From Euptelea pleiosperma (taxonomy: Eukaryota; Streptophyta; Magnoliopsida; Ranunculales; Eupteleaceae), in NCBI GenBank assembly GCA_035048495.1, contig CM068544.1, positions 15,742,138 to 15,806,137 of the forward strand: 64,000 nucleotides of DNA, read 5' to 3'. Position numbers and translations under genes: made by a program. The notes under the pieces were generated by a model. It made no database searches. It saw only the letters and a program-made list of their open reading frames with translations, and was not told the DNA's origin. Positions 54,057-64,000 of this stretch are shown piece after piece (position 1 is the stretch's first letter; each line of letters opens with the position of its first letter).

Positions 54057-55340
54057 TTAACAATAATACTTCTTCAACCACTTGCCATTAATTGAGGCTT
54101 CTAACTCAAAACCATCGGAAGTTGCGATGCGGTAATAATCGGAATTGAATGCTCTGGTGATGATGCATAATTCCTCCTCAAAATTAGGTGTAAACTTGGT
54201 GTGCGAGGTCGACGCCCGCACATGATCAGCTACCTTCATAACAATGTCCCCTACCCCTAGGGCTCTGAACTTGACCTTCTTGTCGTATGTCCTAGTCATT
54301 CTATGAACATAAACATCCAGATTCTTCCTGGCACGGAGGCGGTGTTCATCCACGGCTAGCAGGTCACAATGTCTGCGAAAAGCATACTCAACTTCACGGT
54401 AACCAAATACTGCAGCAAATTCCATGCGGGGAGTGGGAATTCAAATTTCGATGGGGGCAACAGCTTCAGTGCCATACACAAGAGAGAAGGGGGTTTCACC
54501 AGTAGAGGTACGTGCAGCTGTACCCACAAAGCATTTACCAACTTCACATGCCAATCTCGTTGACAAATTAACAATCTTCTTGAAATTTTTTAACAAAACT
54601 CTGTTGATGGCTTCAACTTGTCCGTTCCTTGGCGGATAATACGTCGTGGACTGGCTATGAAATATGCCGTACTTCTTGAGCAATTCTTCCACGTCTCCCC
54701 TGAACTGAGTCACATGGTCGGTGACAATCTTCTGAGGAATTCTGAATCTTGAAATAATGTGACTCATTATAAACTCAACAACAACCGCGGAAGTAGCTCG
54801 TCGCAAAGGGATAACTTCGACCCACTTAGTGAAATACTTCGTGGCAACCAGTATCCAAACATGATTTTCGCTGGAGGCTAGATTGACTTTCCCAATGAGG
54901 TCCAGCTCCCCAAGTCTGGAAAGGCCAATAAGATTTGATAGGATGAAGATAACCTGGTGGCAAATGGTCGACATGCGAGTGTAACTAACACGTTTGACAT
55001 TTCTGAACATGGTTGACGTTGTCCTTGTGTAAATGAGGCCAATAATACCACAGATGTATCACCTGATGAGTCAGCCTGACCTTTCTCTGATGTTCACCAC
55101 AGTCTCCCTCATGTACTTCCCTCAAGATGATATTCCCTTCTCTGCGTGAGACACAGCGCAATAGGACTCCACTGTAACTATGCTTGAACAACCTGTTTCC
55201 CATGACTACATATCAGACTGCATGCCGCTTGACATTTTTAGATTCATCCCGGTCGGTCGGTGCACGACCATGCTTCAACCAATCCCATATGGGCCAAAAC
55301 CATTCATCCTCAGGTAACTCGGCGAAGGCGTCTCAAGTGT
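54057..55340 (-). pseudogene. gypsy (Tat-type) integrase, broken
   Basis: Minus-strand order is the zinc-binding domain with HEGDCGEHQ, HLWYYWPHLHKD and CQTC (55203-54985), the core with ELDLIG, IVTDHVTQF and NGQVEAINR (about 54910-54610), and the C-terminal domain with GVGDIVMKVADH and FEEELCIITRAF to 54057. The three catalytic positions (D, D, E) can be traced, but TDNG at the second Asp is TDHV. Frames change at about 55000, 54445 and above 55203. Family role: inserts element DNA into the chromosome. Confidence 0.88.
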
Positions 55341-55931
55341 TCACGAGGTAAGATTCTTCCTAGTCAGCTCCAAAAAGGATGTTGGTAAGACCCTTTTGAT
55401 CACGCGGAGGTCTTTGGCACACTCGTCGAGCCCCATCTGAATTTTGGCCGCTATGGTGGCCGAAGAATCGGCATGAGAATTTTCTGCCCGACGGATGTGT
55501 GCCAGCTCAAACGTCTCGAAGGACGAGAGTAATCTCAAAACCTTCCGCTGATAAGGCTTCAAATGCTCTTCTTTGACCTTGAATAGGTCTGTAACTTGAT
55601 AGATGACCAACATGGAATCTTCAAAAATTCGCAAATGGCTGATGTCTGCCAGGACGGCCATTTCCAAGTCGATTGCCAAGGCCTCTTATTCCGCCATGTT
55701 GTTAGTGCATTCGAACTCGAACTTGAGGGAAAAAAGATACCAGGGCACCTTCAGGGGATCAGAACACAATCCATGCCCCTCCATTGTACTGTGAGTCCAA
55801 CCTGGAGATCCATCGAAAAACATGAGCCAGGGCTCCAAGGTGGTCATGGCTTTGAAAACTTTCTCATCTGGCAAATCCTCGGTAATGATTCTTCTGGAGG
55901 GTACCGGGTTCTCAGCTAATAGGTCAGCCAT
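55341..55931 (-). pseudogene. additional (archaeal-type) RNase H of the gypsy element
   Basis: After the ordinary RNase H a second one follows: PWLMFFDGSP (first Asp), LKFEFECTNNMAE then an in-frame TAA, LEMAVLADISHLRIFEDSML (second region with D), and RRAENSHADS near the end (Asp of the last motif). An extra RNase H placed between pol RNase H and integrase is characteristic of the Tat lineage of plant Ty3/gypsy elements. Part of the middle (the GAGI strand) is degraded. Confidence 0.82.
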
Positions 55932-55934
55932 AGC

Positions 55935-56640
55935 TTATCCCTTAATAGACCTCTGCATCTTACATGTGATGTCGAATTCACTTAACATTAAGGACCATCT
56001 GGCCAATCGTCCTGAAAGGACTGGCCAATTTAAGATGTACTTTATAGGGTCACTCCCACACATTAGTGTAATGGAATGAGCCAACATGTAGTGGCGGAGC
56101 TTTTGAGAGGCAAAAACCAAGGCTAAACAAGCCCGTTCAATTTTAGAATAACGAGTTTCGGCCGGTAACAAGACCCGACTAAGATAATAAATAGGTTTCT
56201 CCGCACCCTCTTCATCCTCTTGGGCCAAGAGAACACGCATAGCATTTTCCAAGGTGGATAGATAAAGAACCAAGGGTTGTCCGTGAATAGGCGCCATTAG
56301 AGTCGGAGGTTTGAGTAATTCCTGAATTTTCAAGAAAGCCTTCTCATATTCCTCGGACCAAATAAAAACGGCCTCCTTCTTGAACAACCTTGTGAGCGAA
56401 AGCACCTTCGCGGAGAGATTAGGTATAAAGCGACGAATATAGGACAAACGTCCCAACATACTCTTGATTTGTTTAAGAGTTTTAGGATGAGGTAAACCTT
56501 GTATCGCGTCTAATTTGGACGGGTCAATCTCAATTCCCAGATGCCGAATCAGGAATCCCAAGAACATACCGGAACTGACCCCAAATGCACACTTCAACGG
56601 GTTCATCTTCAAATTTGTTTGCCTGCACCAATCAAAAACC
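55935..56640 (-). pseudogene. gypsy RT C-terminus and RNase H
   Basis: One open minus-strand frame of 225 codons: KMNPLKCAFGVSSGMFLGFL (end of RT thumb side), IRRFIPNLSAKVLSLTRLFK, FIWSEEYEKAFLKIQELL (RNase H linker), KPIYYLSRVLLPAETRYSKI and SDPIKYILNWPVLSGRLARW. It is truncated upstream at 56665, where copia-C element 2 is inserted; the RT palm with YxDD should lie beyond the right end of the window. Confidence 0.9.
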
Positions 56641-57511
56641 TTCCTCAGGACATCACAATGGCTCTTTCTTGAAATTCTACCGGTCCATTCTCTTTAACTC
56701 AATATACCTAGAAGGGGGGTTGATTAGGTATTTAAAATAAATTATACCTATACAGTTTTACTGGTCTATGGTATAGGGATAAAATCTCATGCCTTGGTTG
56801 TTTGAAAAAGGATTATCACAACCGACTCAAATCAAATATACCTCCGTGGTATATTGTCTTTTTGTCGTTCGATCTAATCAGGATAGAATGCGGAACACAA
56901 ACAAATAATCACACAAGACAAAATATTTTTACGTGGAAACCTTAGCCAAGGAAAAACCACGGGACCACGTCCAGATGGAAAGTATTACTAACTAAATAGT
57001 TAAACGAAACAAAGTTTACCTATGCAGCACCGTTGCAAATACAGCGTCCAACCTTAGCCAAGACCCACTACCGATGCATCCACGTCCTCTGAATCAATGC
57101 CACGAATCCATGTGCGTCTTTCCAGCCAAGAAGCCTTATTCGCTTGTTCAGTTTGGAACACCCCAAACCTACCTTCGACCGGCTCCTCCGATCTTAATTC
57201 TCAACACTCCCGCCTTTGCAGAAGGTGAAGGATTCAGTACACCTTGAACCCCAAGTTGCTCAAAAGGTGTTTGAGTCACACTGGTACTCTCAGGCTTACT
57301 AGGTTGAATATAAAAGTGGAAAATCTAGGCTGAGTAAAGATCAAGCTCTTGGCTTTGATCGAGAAGAGAACAAGCTCACAAGATGTGAATGAAAACAAGC
57401 TTCTTGCTCTTCAAAATGGACGCTCTGATAAATATAACCTTTACTTCTCTCTCTTGAAGATTGAGTCACTCTGTGTCTCTGTGTGTGTTTAGAGAAGGCA
57501 TAGAAGGGTTC

Positions 57512-57519
57512 TATTTATA
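57512..57519 (-). promoter_or_regulatory. TATA box of copia-C element 2 3' LTR
   Basis: TATAAATA on the minus strand, 85 bp from the nearest array word. Confidence 0.65.
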
Positions 57520-57603
57520 AAATTCCAAGACTCTGAGTCGTGTCGAACGTGGGATAATGGAACCATGAATTTTGGATCTGAGAAAACTGATTCTGTTCAA
57601 GGT

Positions 57604-57962
57604 CCAATCGATTGTACACTTGGTCCAATCGATTGGGCCATGCCAATCGATTGGGGACAAGTGTCCAATCGATTGGGCTCAATAAGTTTTCTGTTTCAAA
57701 GGCACCAATCGATTGCACAGGGTTCTCCAATCGATTTGACATTTATAACTTTTTATCCCGAAGGCTCCAATCGATTACCTAGAGTCTCCAATCGATTGTA
57801 CACAGAAAGATTTCTGTCCCGAAGGCTACAATCGATTACACAATATCTCCAATCGATTGTACTCAATTATGTTTCTGCCTCGTAGTCTCCAATAGATTAC
57901 ACAGTATCTCCAATCGATTGTGTTATGTCCAATCGATTGGAGATACATGTCCAATCAATTGG
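57604..57962. promoter_or_regulatory. CCAATCGATTGG array, 14 units
   Basis: Units start at 57604, 57625, 57643, 57665, 57705, 57727, 57767, 57788, 57828, 57849, 57889, 57910, 57929 and 57951. Steps are 21, 18, 22, 40, 22, 40, 21, 40, 21, 40, 21, 19 and 22 bp. Confidence 0.75.
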
Positions 57963-58304
57963 ACTTTTCCACTAGTCAATATAATTGACTTTGACTCGGG
58001 TCTGTCCAATGACTCAGTTTGACCATTATATTTAGTTCATTTTAATCAACTCCTATGGCCACTAAGTCACATACGTTCCTAATTGAGCGTACACGATCAT
58101 TAACTGACAAATTGATAGTTACTCATGACTCCTGTCATCAATCGTCTGATTCTTGATGTCTCTATCTTTTAGTCTTCACGTAGTTGGCGAAGTATGCGTA
58201 CCACGACATCTTCAAACTATACTGGTGCTCGTAACAACGGTTACAAGAATGTTTTTATGTCAAACGGAATCTTTGCCAAATTGAATATGAAAATATTCCT
58301 TACA

Positions 58305-59379
58305 ATCTTCTCTTTTAGCAATTCCGTGACAAAAAACATTTAATCATAAAGAAGGTAAAAAAAATAGAAAATACAATCCCACCCTCTTACATGATTCACT
58401 CACTATCTCACACTCTCTTGGAGATAATCGAACAGATACATTGTAATGGCTTTTGATCTATTCCCTATATATTTTACCAACAATAAATACCATGTAATAT
58501 CATCGGTGATTAATAATTCATATAAAATGCAGTGAGTATTAATTATGCACATCACAAGTAGAGAAATTGAAAAAATAATAAAACATTTTTCTCCCCCTAT
58601 CTCATGCATCAACTTATTTTTACCGCTATGATTTTCTCTTCTCCTTTTTGTCACAGATTGACAAAGGTACAAAAATATAAGCAAATAATAAGCATGCAAT
58701 GAAGATTATTATGAGAAACAAGTGCAATATATACATCCATAACCAAATGCATATTGGTTTATAAAATCGAACGTCGCACTGTCGATTGGGCTGTATCCTC
58801 TAATCGATTAGACTGGTCCGAGAAAATTAAAAAAAAAAAATTAAAACATTTTAAACCAATAGGCTCATTTTCCAGGACCCCCAAAAATCTTTTCAAGTCA
58901 AAAAAAAATTCAGTTTTAAACTCATCAAGAAAAGATAAATCGTTAGAAAAACATAGAATTCACTTCATGACTACACTCTTGATAAGCAATAAACACTGAT
59001 TCTGATTTGAGTGAATTAACTAACACGTTAGTGCAATCTTTTGCTTCATCAAAAATATTAATTCTTTTAGACATTAGCGCAAGTCACAAATCACTAGTAA
59101 TCATAGATTCAAATATCAACAGTAATATCTTCACGTGTAAGTGATCTGAGTCTATCTATGGTACCGGATAAGATTTCAGTAGTAATTTCTCATAAGTATC
59201 AAAATCTGGTGGTATCTTGTTTCCGATCATAAAATTTTCATTAGAGTTATTTAGGGATCTCACATACTCTCATGTATATGGGTATTTGCTGATGGATAAG
59301 AATTTTTCTAGCAAATTGGCTGTCTTTTACACCCTTTTTATTCACTTTGAATATAGGTAGCTTTCACTCTCCATGTAGG
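58305..59379 (-). other. 3' internal non-coding region of copia-C element 2
   Basis: Begins with an altered polypurine tract (GAGAAGAT on the minus strand). It aligns with 6164-6600 of element 1 in its first 400 bp. At 58778 and 58800 two CAATCGATT-type words stand 22 bp apart outside any LTR. The rest (58820-59379) is AT-rich without a gene. Confidence 0.65.
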
Positions 59380-61033
59380 TGATATTCGCTCAAAAATGCT
59401 TATTTTAAGCCATTATCTTTATAGCGTTGTCACATTCTCCTACGTAAAACTTGTCTTTTCGTCGACTTTTTCATGTAAGAGTCTTCCATTACGTAGAACG
59501 CATTCTTTAGATGAAAATCGACTATTTACATGAAATATACGCATTTCATATAGTCCAGTATCAAGTCATTTTAATTGAATCTCATTACACGCTTTTTCAC
59601 TTGCAGGAGACCCTATCGGGCGATTCTCGAGGACTGGCTGGCCCATGAACAACCACAGAAGACTTCTATCAAAGCTTAAAGAGTCAACTGGCTAGGATAA
59701 AAAGATAGAAGACATGTACGGGCAAAGTTAGAAGATCATAGCGTCGGAACAAGGACTAAGAGAGAGAATAATAGATGAAGACCAAGAGCAGGACTTAGGT
59801 GTTAAAGGCCACACCAATTAACATCAAAAGATAAGTTTGACTAATTAGTGAAGCGGACGAGAGAGAATAAAGAAGACCAGGGTTCAAGACCCTCCAATGC
59901 TTTTATTTTTGTATTTTTCTCTCACCTCTCCTATTTCTCTCTCTATCTATCTTGGCCCATGACCGATGCCCATGACCGATGCCCCATACCCATGACCCAT
60001 GCCCATGACCCATACCCATGACCCATGACCATGACCCATGCCCATGACCCATGACCCATGACCCATACCCATGCCCATGACCCATGCCCATGCCCATTTG
60101 CAACAAGAAGAGAGAATTGGTCTCACTTGACCGATTCTTCTCTCCCCATATCTCTTTATCCTAGTCACTCTCTCTCTCATCTAACTAACCCATTCCCAAC
60201 CGTTGGATCTCTCTAGATCCAACGGTCATCATTTTTACAACAAGCAAAAAAGAAAAGAAAAGTCTATAAGAGATTCATTATCTCTCCTTCTTGGGTCGGT
60301 TCCCTCCTCCTTCTCTTCATCTCTTTCTTCGTTCTTTCTCTTCTTCTTCACCCTTCTTCTCCGGCGAGCTCACCATTAACGCTTCTACCTCGAAGCGCAA
60401 AGTGTCAAACATCAACGTCTCCTTGCTGCCCATTCTATCCGCCACAATCAAAGGCTATAATCCTCAATCCTATTGAGGTCGATCCAATCGGAGTTGCACC
60501 ATCTACCTCATCAGTGGTAAGCTTCTCTTTAATTCATCTCTCTAACATTCCTACCTTCTTTCTCTCTCTTCTTTCCCTCTTTACCTTTACATGCTTTCTA
60601 GGGTAATATTTTAATGGCTTTCTAGATTAATTTGGTTTAATGTTATTTCCATTGTAAAACATTTGAACAAGCATTATAAGCATTTGTTTTTAGTTTAATG
60701 AATAAGTTTTAAATTCAAGTTTAAGTTGTTTTCATTTATTGTGTTTTTCATTCTCGTTTCTCTTATGTTTTTTCATTCTAATAGTTTTAACAACGATCTC
60801 AAGCATATTTTAAATCAACCTCCACCATTCTCACCCTTCCATTTATTCAAAGCATTTTCTGATTATTCTTGTTTCTTATTGTGCTAACTAATCCCGAGTG
60901 CGGACGATATCCGACACGAGCCACTGTGCAAGTCTGCGTGTTTGCAGATTAAGTGAACCACTTTGGAGAAATTACAAATATTGTTGAAATCAAGGGTTTC
61001 CATAACCAACGACGCGGGAAAACATTAATTTCA
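59380..61033 (+). mobile_element. T1 solo LTR in copia-C element 2
   Basis: TGATATTCGC...TAATTTCA, 1,654 bp, with perfect GTAGG flanks (59375-59379 and 61034-61038). It carries the CCATG array (59956-60100) and the 12-bp inverted repeat (60199-60226). It is more diverged from 33650-35247 and 38950-40603 than those are from each other. Confidence 0.93.
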
Positions 61034-61038
61034 GTAGG

Positions 61039-61640
61039 CAGCCCTTTTCTACAGCAATGAGAATCAGATTTTAAATTTTAAACAGGGCCATACAGATGGC
61101 ATTCACTCTAACTTTTGTGGAGGTAACTTTTTACTCAAAATAATAACCTCATTGGGAAGCCAACAGTCGACTATAGTGCAGTTTCGAAATCAACTGAAGG
61201 TAGGAACACTACTAATTTGAAGTTATAATCAATAGAGATTTATTCCTAATTCCAATACTACAAAATTTTTACACTTCTATCAAATCCATTCCCATAGAAA
61301 TACTCAGTGTGCATGTGAATGTGAGATATACTGTTTCAATAATCTTCAAATGCATACTAGAAAAAAAATTGACCAATCATAACAATTAAAAGATATAATA
61401 CCTAGATTAGCAAAAATTTTACTAACAGTTAAGTCATTTTTTTTGGAATGTCTCAGAGATTACTGCTCATCAAAATTGTATAAAATAATAATTTTAACAT
61501 TCTTCTCAACACTTGATCTTTTGATTTTTTTGAAATATTATCAATTTTTATTCTTAAAAAAGAAGCAAAAATAAAAAAGAAACAAAAAATCCCTCAAAAT
61601 ATAAGAATATGATAACAAGAGGGAATAGAGAGCACATTGC
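61039..61640 (-). other. non-coding internal stretch of copia-C element 2
   Basis: AT-rich with no frame. In an intact copia element protease and integrase would be expected downstream of the gag linker, i.e. here; they are absent. Confidence 0.6.
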
Positions 61641-62454
61641 TCAGAGATATGACATTGACGAACATTTCTCCTTCAGAGAATCTTTCCTAACCCACACCGA
61701 TGTGAGTTTGGCAGAAGGATCAACTCTCTTAGGACCTTTCCTCTTTTGTGTTACATGACTCTGAGGTTTGAATTTTTCAAGAGACTCAATCTCTTTGATT
61801 AATTCTTTAGACCTTTCCAGAAGGTCTTTCATCTTTCTAGATAGCACATCCAAATAATTTATCTTATAATGTGTCTTTATAAGAATTCTCTAACTTTTCA
61901 CTTTTTTTGTGTGATATTCATCATTTTTTCTAGAGGATTTTGATGTCCTCTTCTCAACTTGTGACAGTCTGTAATCACATGACCCATGTTTTTGCAGTAC
62001 TTGCACTGACGACTGCTTTTTACCATTTTGATTGGGTCATTGATCTGTGTGGGAATAACTTGGGCTTTTACAAAAATCGTCTTGGATGAAGACCCTTTTC
62101 TTGATTGTTTTTGTAACCCAAACCATATTTGTCTCCATAGACTTTTCCCACACAAAGAATCTCATCAAGCTTTGCAGAGCTGGATGAGAATCCTGACACA
62201 TCCCTTTTTTATTTGAGAACCTCATTCTCTAGGGATTCTTTGCGTGTCATGCAAGTTTGGAATTCACATTCCAGTGACTTGTTCCTTTTTAGCAGAGACT
62301 CATTCTCTTGCTCTAAATCAGTAATCAACACTTTTAATTTTTCAGTGTTAATTACTAAGGCTGCGTTTTCTGAGTCAAGGTATTTAGCTCTGTCAGATAA
62401 AACTTTGTTAGCCTTGATGAATTTTATCAATTCCTCGTACAGTTCTTTCACACC
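61641..62454 (-). pseudogene. copia-C element 2 gag-pol linker with second zinc knuckle
   Basis: Minus-strand frames: a coiled coil (ELYEELIKFIKANKVLSDRA and on to KSLECEFQTCMTRKESLENE, 62450-62212), then after breaks CKYCKNMGHVITDC (about 61996-61955, a C-x2-C-x4-H-x4-C zinc knuckle), and SRKMKDLLERSKELIKEIES to KRKGPKRVDPSAKL near 61720. Several frameshifts and stops. The coiled coil corresponds to the one retained in element 1. Confidence 0.75.
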
Positions 62455-63596
62455 AACTGCCGAGTCATTCGAGTCCCCATTGTAAGAGTCTTCCGAACTT
62501 TCATCATCACTTTTCTTGGACTCTCCATGAGATCCATAGGGACTATTGAAACGAGCAGCAAAAGTTGTATACTTATCAGTCTTTTCATTGTTATCTGAAG
62601 TATCAGAATGATCTTCTGATTCTTCATCCCATGTGTATTGAATGCTTTTGCCTTGCCCTTATATTCTTCTTTGTTTGGGCACACATTTGCAAAGTGACCA
62701 AAACCCTTACATTTCAAACATTGGGGATCGCTTGAGCGACTTTCCCTAGGGTTCCTATCACTTCTGCTACCTCTCTCATGAGGTCTGGCATGTTCCATAG
62801 TTTTATCAAACTGTTTATTATTCTTGAACCTATCGTTTTTCGGACGAAAGAATTTTATGAATTTTTTCACGAACAATGCCATTTCTACTTCAAAGTCAAC
62901 ATCTGACTCTGAAACTTGAGTTTCAGAAACCTTAAGGGCAATTCCTTTTGATTTCTTTGGTTGTCTCAAATTCATCTCATAAGTTTGTAGAAACCCAACC
63001 AGCTCATCAACTTTAAGAGAATCAACATATTTGCTCTCTTCAATCGTAGTAACCTTAGCCTGAAATCTATCAGGTAAGGATCTCAAAATTTTTTGAACAA
63101 CTTTTGATTCCAGAATGATCTCACCCAAGTTGTGAGCAGAGTTCACAATATCACTAAGTTTTACATAAAACTCAGTGAAGGTATCATTCTCCTCCATTCT
63201 CATGGATTAGAACTTAGACGTTAGCATTTGAAGTTTGGAGATCTTAACGGCTGACGTTCCTTTGTGTGTGACTTTAAGAATGTCCCATGCTTCTTTAGCT
63301 AGGGAACAAGTAGAGATTCTTCTAAATTCATTCTTATCAACGGCATTAAAAATGACATTTAAACATTTGCTGTTAAGACAACAACAGTCTATGTCCTCTT
63401 TAGTCCAGTCGTTCTTAGGTTTAAGAATGATTTTATCTCCTACTTCCATTGTGGGTAGTGACCAACCATCCACTACTGACATCCAGACTCTTTCATCAAT
63501 GGACTTTAGAAAGGCCCTCATCTTAGCATTCTAATAGACATAGTCTTCTCCATCAAACAATGGAGGTCTGCATGTATTTCCACATTCTCTTTGCAT
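62455..63596 (-). pseudogene. copia-C element 2 gag
   Basis: Starts MQRECGNTCRPPLFDGEDYV (63596), has a stop at about 63532, then FLKSIDERVWMSVVDGW, CCCLNSKCLNVIFNAVDKNE, ISTCSLAKEAWDILKVTHKG, a stop near 63206, FYVKLSDIVNSAHNLGEIIL, ILRSLPDRFQAKVTTIEESK (UBN2 family core), and CLKCKGFGHFANVC (zinc knuckle, about 62740). A frameshift near 62640 follows, after which the correct frame is acidic (Ser/Asp/Glu). Role by family: capsid of the virus-like particle and RNA binding. Confidence 0.9.
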
Positions 63597-63672
63597 TTTC
63601 TCAAATTAATGAAAATGGACTGGTTTCTAAGGAATCTAAATTTAGGTGATTAAACCTTAAATAGAAATACCC

Positions 63673-63684
63673 GCTCTGATACCA
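63673..63684 (-). other. primer binding site of copia-C element 2
   Basis: TGGTATCAGAGC on the minus strand, complementary to the initiator tRNA-Met 3' end, two bases from the 5' LTR. Confidence 0.92.
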
Positions 63685-63686
63685 AT

Positions 63687-64000
63687 TGAAATTCCACCGG
63701 TCGGTTCTCTTTAACTCAATATACCTAAAAGGGGGGGGGGTTGATTAGGTATTTAAAATAAATTATACCTATACAGTTTTACTGGTCTATAGTATAGGGA
63801 TAAAATCTCATGCCTTGGTTGTTTGAAAAATGATTATCACAACCGACTCAAATCAAATATACCTCTGTGGTATATTGTCTTTTTGTCGTTTGATCTAATC
63901 AGGATAGAATGTTGAACACAAACAAACAATCACACAAGACAAAATATTTTTACGTGAAAACCTTAGCCAAGGAAAAACCACGGGACCACGTCCAAACGGA
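63687..64000 (-). repeat. 5' LTR of copia-C element 2 (partial, cut by the window end)
   Basis: On the plus strand it starts TGAAATTCCACCGG and matches 56670-56980. A G-run (63731-63740) is longer than in the 3' LTR. The array and TATA box lie outside the window. Confidence 0.92.

Larger units (their letters stand above)
40779..56669 (-). mobile_element. Tat-type Ty3/gypsy element with antisense PMD gene (right end outside the window)
   Basis: The minus strand has RT, RNase H, extra RNase H and integrase, then about 13 kb (7 kb without nested LTRs) with a plus-strand, intron-containing gene before the probable 3' LTR (LTR-H). The domain order and an additional ORF between integrase and 3' LTR are known features of Tat elements, some of which carry it antisense. 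Nested copies: T2 solo LTR, S solo LTR, and copia-C element 2 in the RT. Confidence 0.7.
56670..58304 (-). repeat. 3' LTR of copia-C element 2
   Basis: TGTAAGGAAT...GAATTTCA on the minus strand, 1,635 bp, with TATA box 57512-57519 and array 57604-57962. Confidence 0.92.
56670..64000 (-). mobile_element. copia-C element 2 (5' LTR continues beyond the window)
   Basis: 3' LTR 56670-58304, internal region 58305-63686 carrying a T1 solo LTR, primer site 63673-63684 and 5' LTR from 63687. It is inserted in the gypsy RT after TTTCT (56665-56669); the other duplication copy lies outside. Gag is largely recognisable, but no protease, integrase or RT is present, so pol has been deleted. Confidence 0.92.

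Noticed and set aside
63673..63684. tRNA-like sequence TGGTATCAGAGC as a tRNA gene
   Set aside because: It is only the primer site complementary to initiator tRNA; no tRNA body is present.

Overview
This is a plant nuclear window that appears to be almost entirely transposable elements. The evidence is Ty1/copia and Ty3/gypsy polyprotein fragments, a plant LINE 3' end, a plant mobile domain (PMD) gene, tRNA-iMet-type primer sites (TGGTATCAGAGC) and LTRs with TG...CA ends and 5-bp target duplications. It suggests an angiosperm with a large, repeat-rich genome; I cannot name the species. I see no intact cellular gene, no tRNA or rRNA gene and no CRISPR. Family names used here are mine: copia-C (LTR rich in CCAATCGATTGG), LTR-G (rich in GGTCGACC), LTR-Y (a second GTCGACC family), LTR-H (CATACGGTTGTGTA hairpins), T1 and T2 (LTRs starting TGATATTCGCTC, about 1.6 kb and 2.6-3.0 kb), and S (gypsy-type LTRs starting TGTCACGCCCCGAATCC).

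Layout. 1-1437: 3' end of a dead LINE. About 1880-1958: a possible first exon on the minus strand. 2630-3487: a decayed copia reverse transcriptase (RT). 3488-11473: a forward LTR-G split by a complete but internally deleted copia-C element (4552-10923, duplication AGAGC). 11474-13900: a plus-strand copia-C fragment in the order internal end, LTR, gag. 13901-24023: an LTR-G in the opposite orientation, split by a T2 solo LTR (14424-20282, CCACC) that itself contains a T2 solo LTR (15176-18135, CTTAC), and by an S solo LTR (21370-23782). 24804-29860: two truncated T2 LTRs facing each other. 31521-31965: LTR-Y.

The right half is an old Ty3/gypsy element of Tat type lying on the minus strand. 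It has RT/RNase H, an extra archaeal-type RNase H and integrase (54057-56640), followed by a long stretch carrying an intron-containing PMD gene on the opposite strand (40934-53119, own TATA box). What is probably its 3' LTR (LTR-H) was hit by a complete T1 element without pol (33650-40603). The PMD gene was hit by a T2 solo LTR (43337-45984) and an S solo LTR (46540-50172, AAATC). The gypsy RT was hit by a second copia-C element (56670 to beyond the window), which carries a T1 solo LTR (59380-61033, GTAGG).

The most striking pattern is in the LTRs. Four families with unrelated sequences (copia-C, LTR-G, LTR-Y, LTR-H) each carry an array of short dyad words about 50-110 bp upstream of a TATA box. 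In three of them neighbouring words sit 19-22 bp apart, and in copia-C also 39-42 bp, i.e. near whole numbers of helical turns. T1/T2 LTRs carry phased ACGTA words at their 5' end and other palindromes inside. This looks like repeated, convergent construction of cooperative binding-site arrays in retrotransposon promoters.
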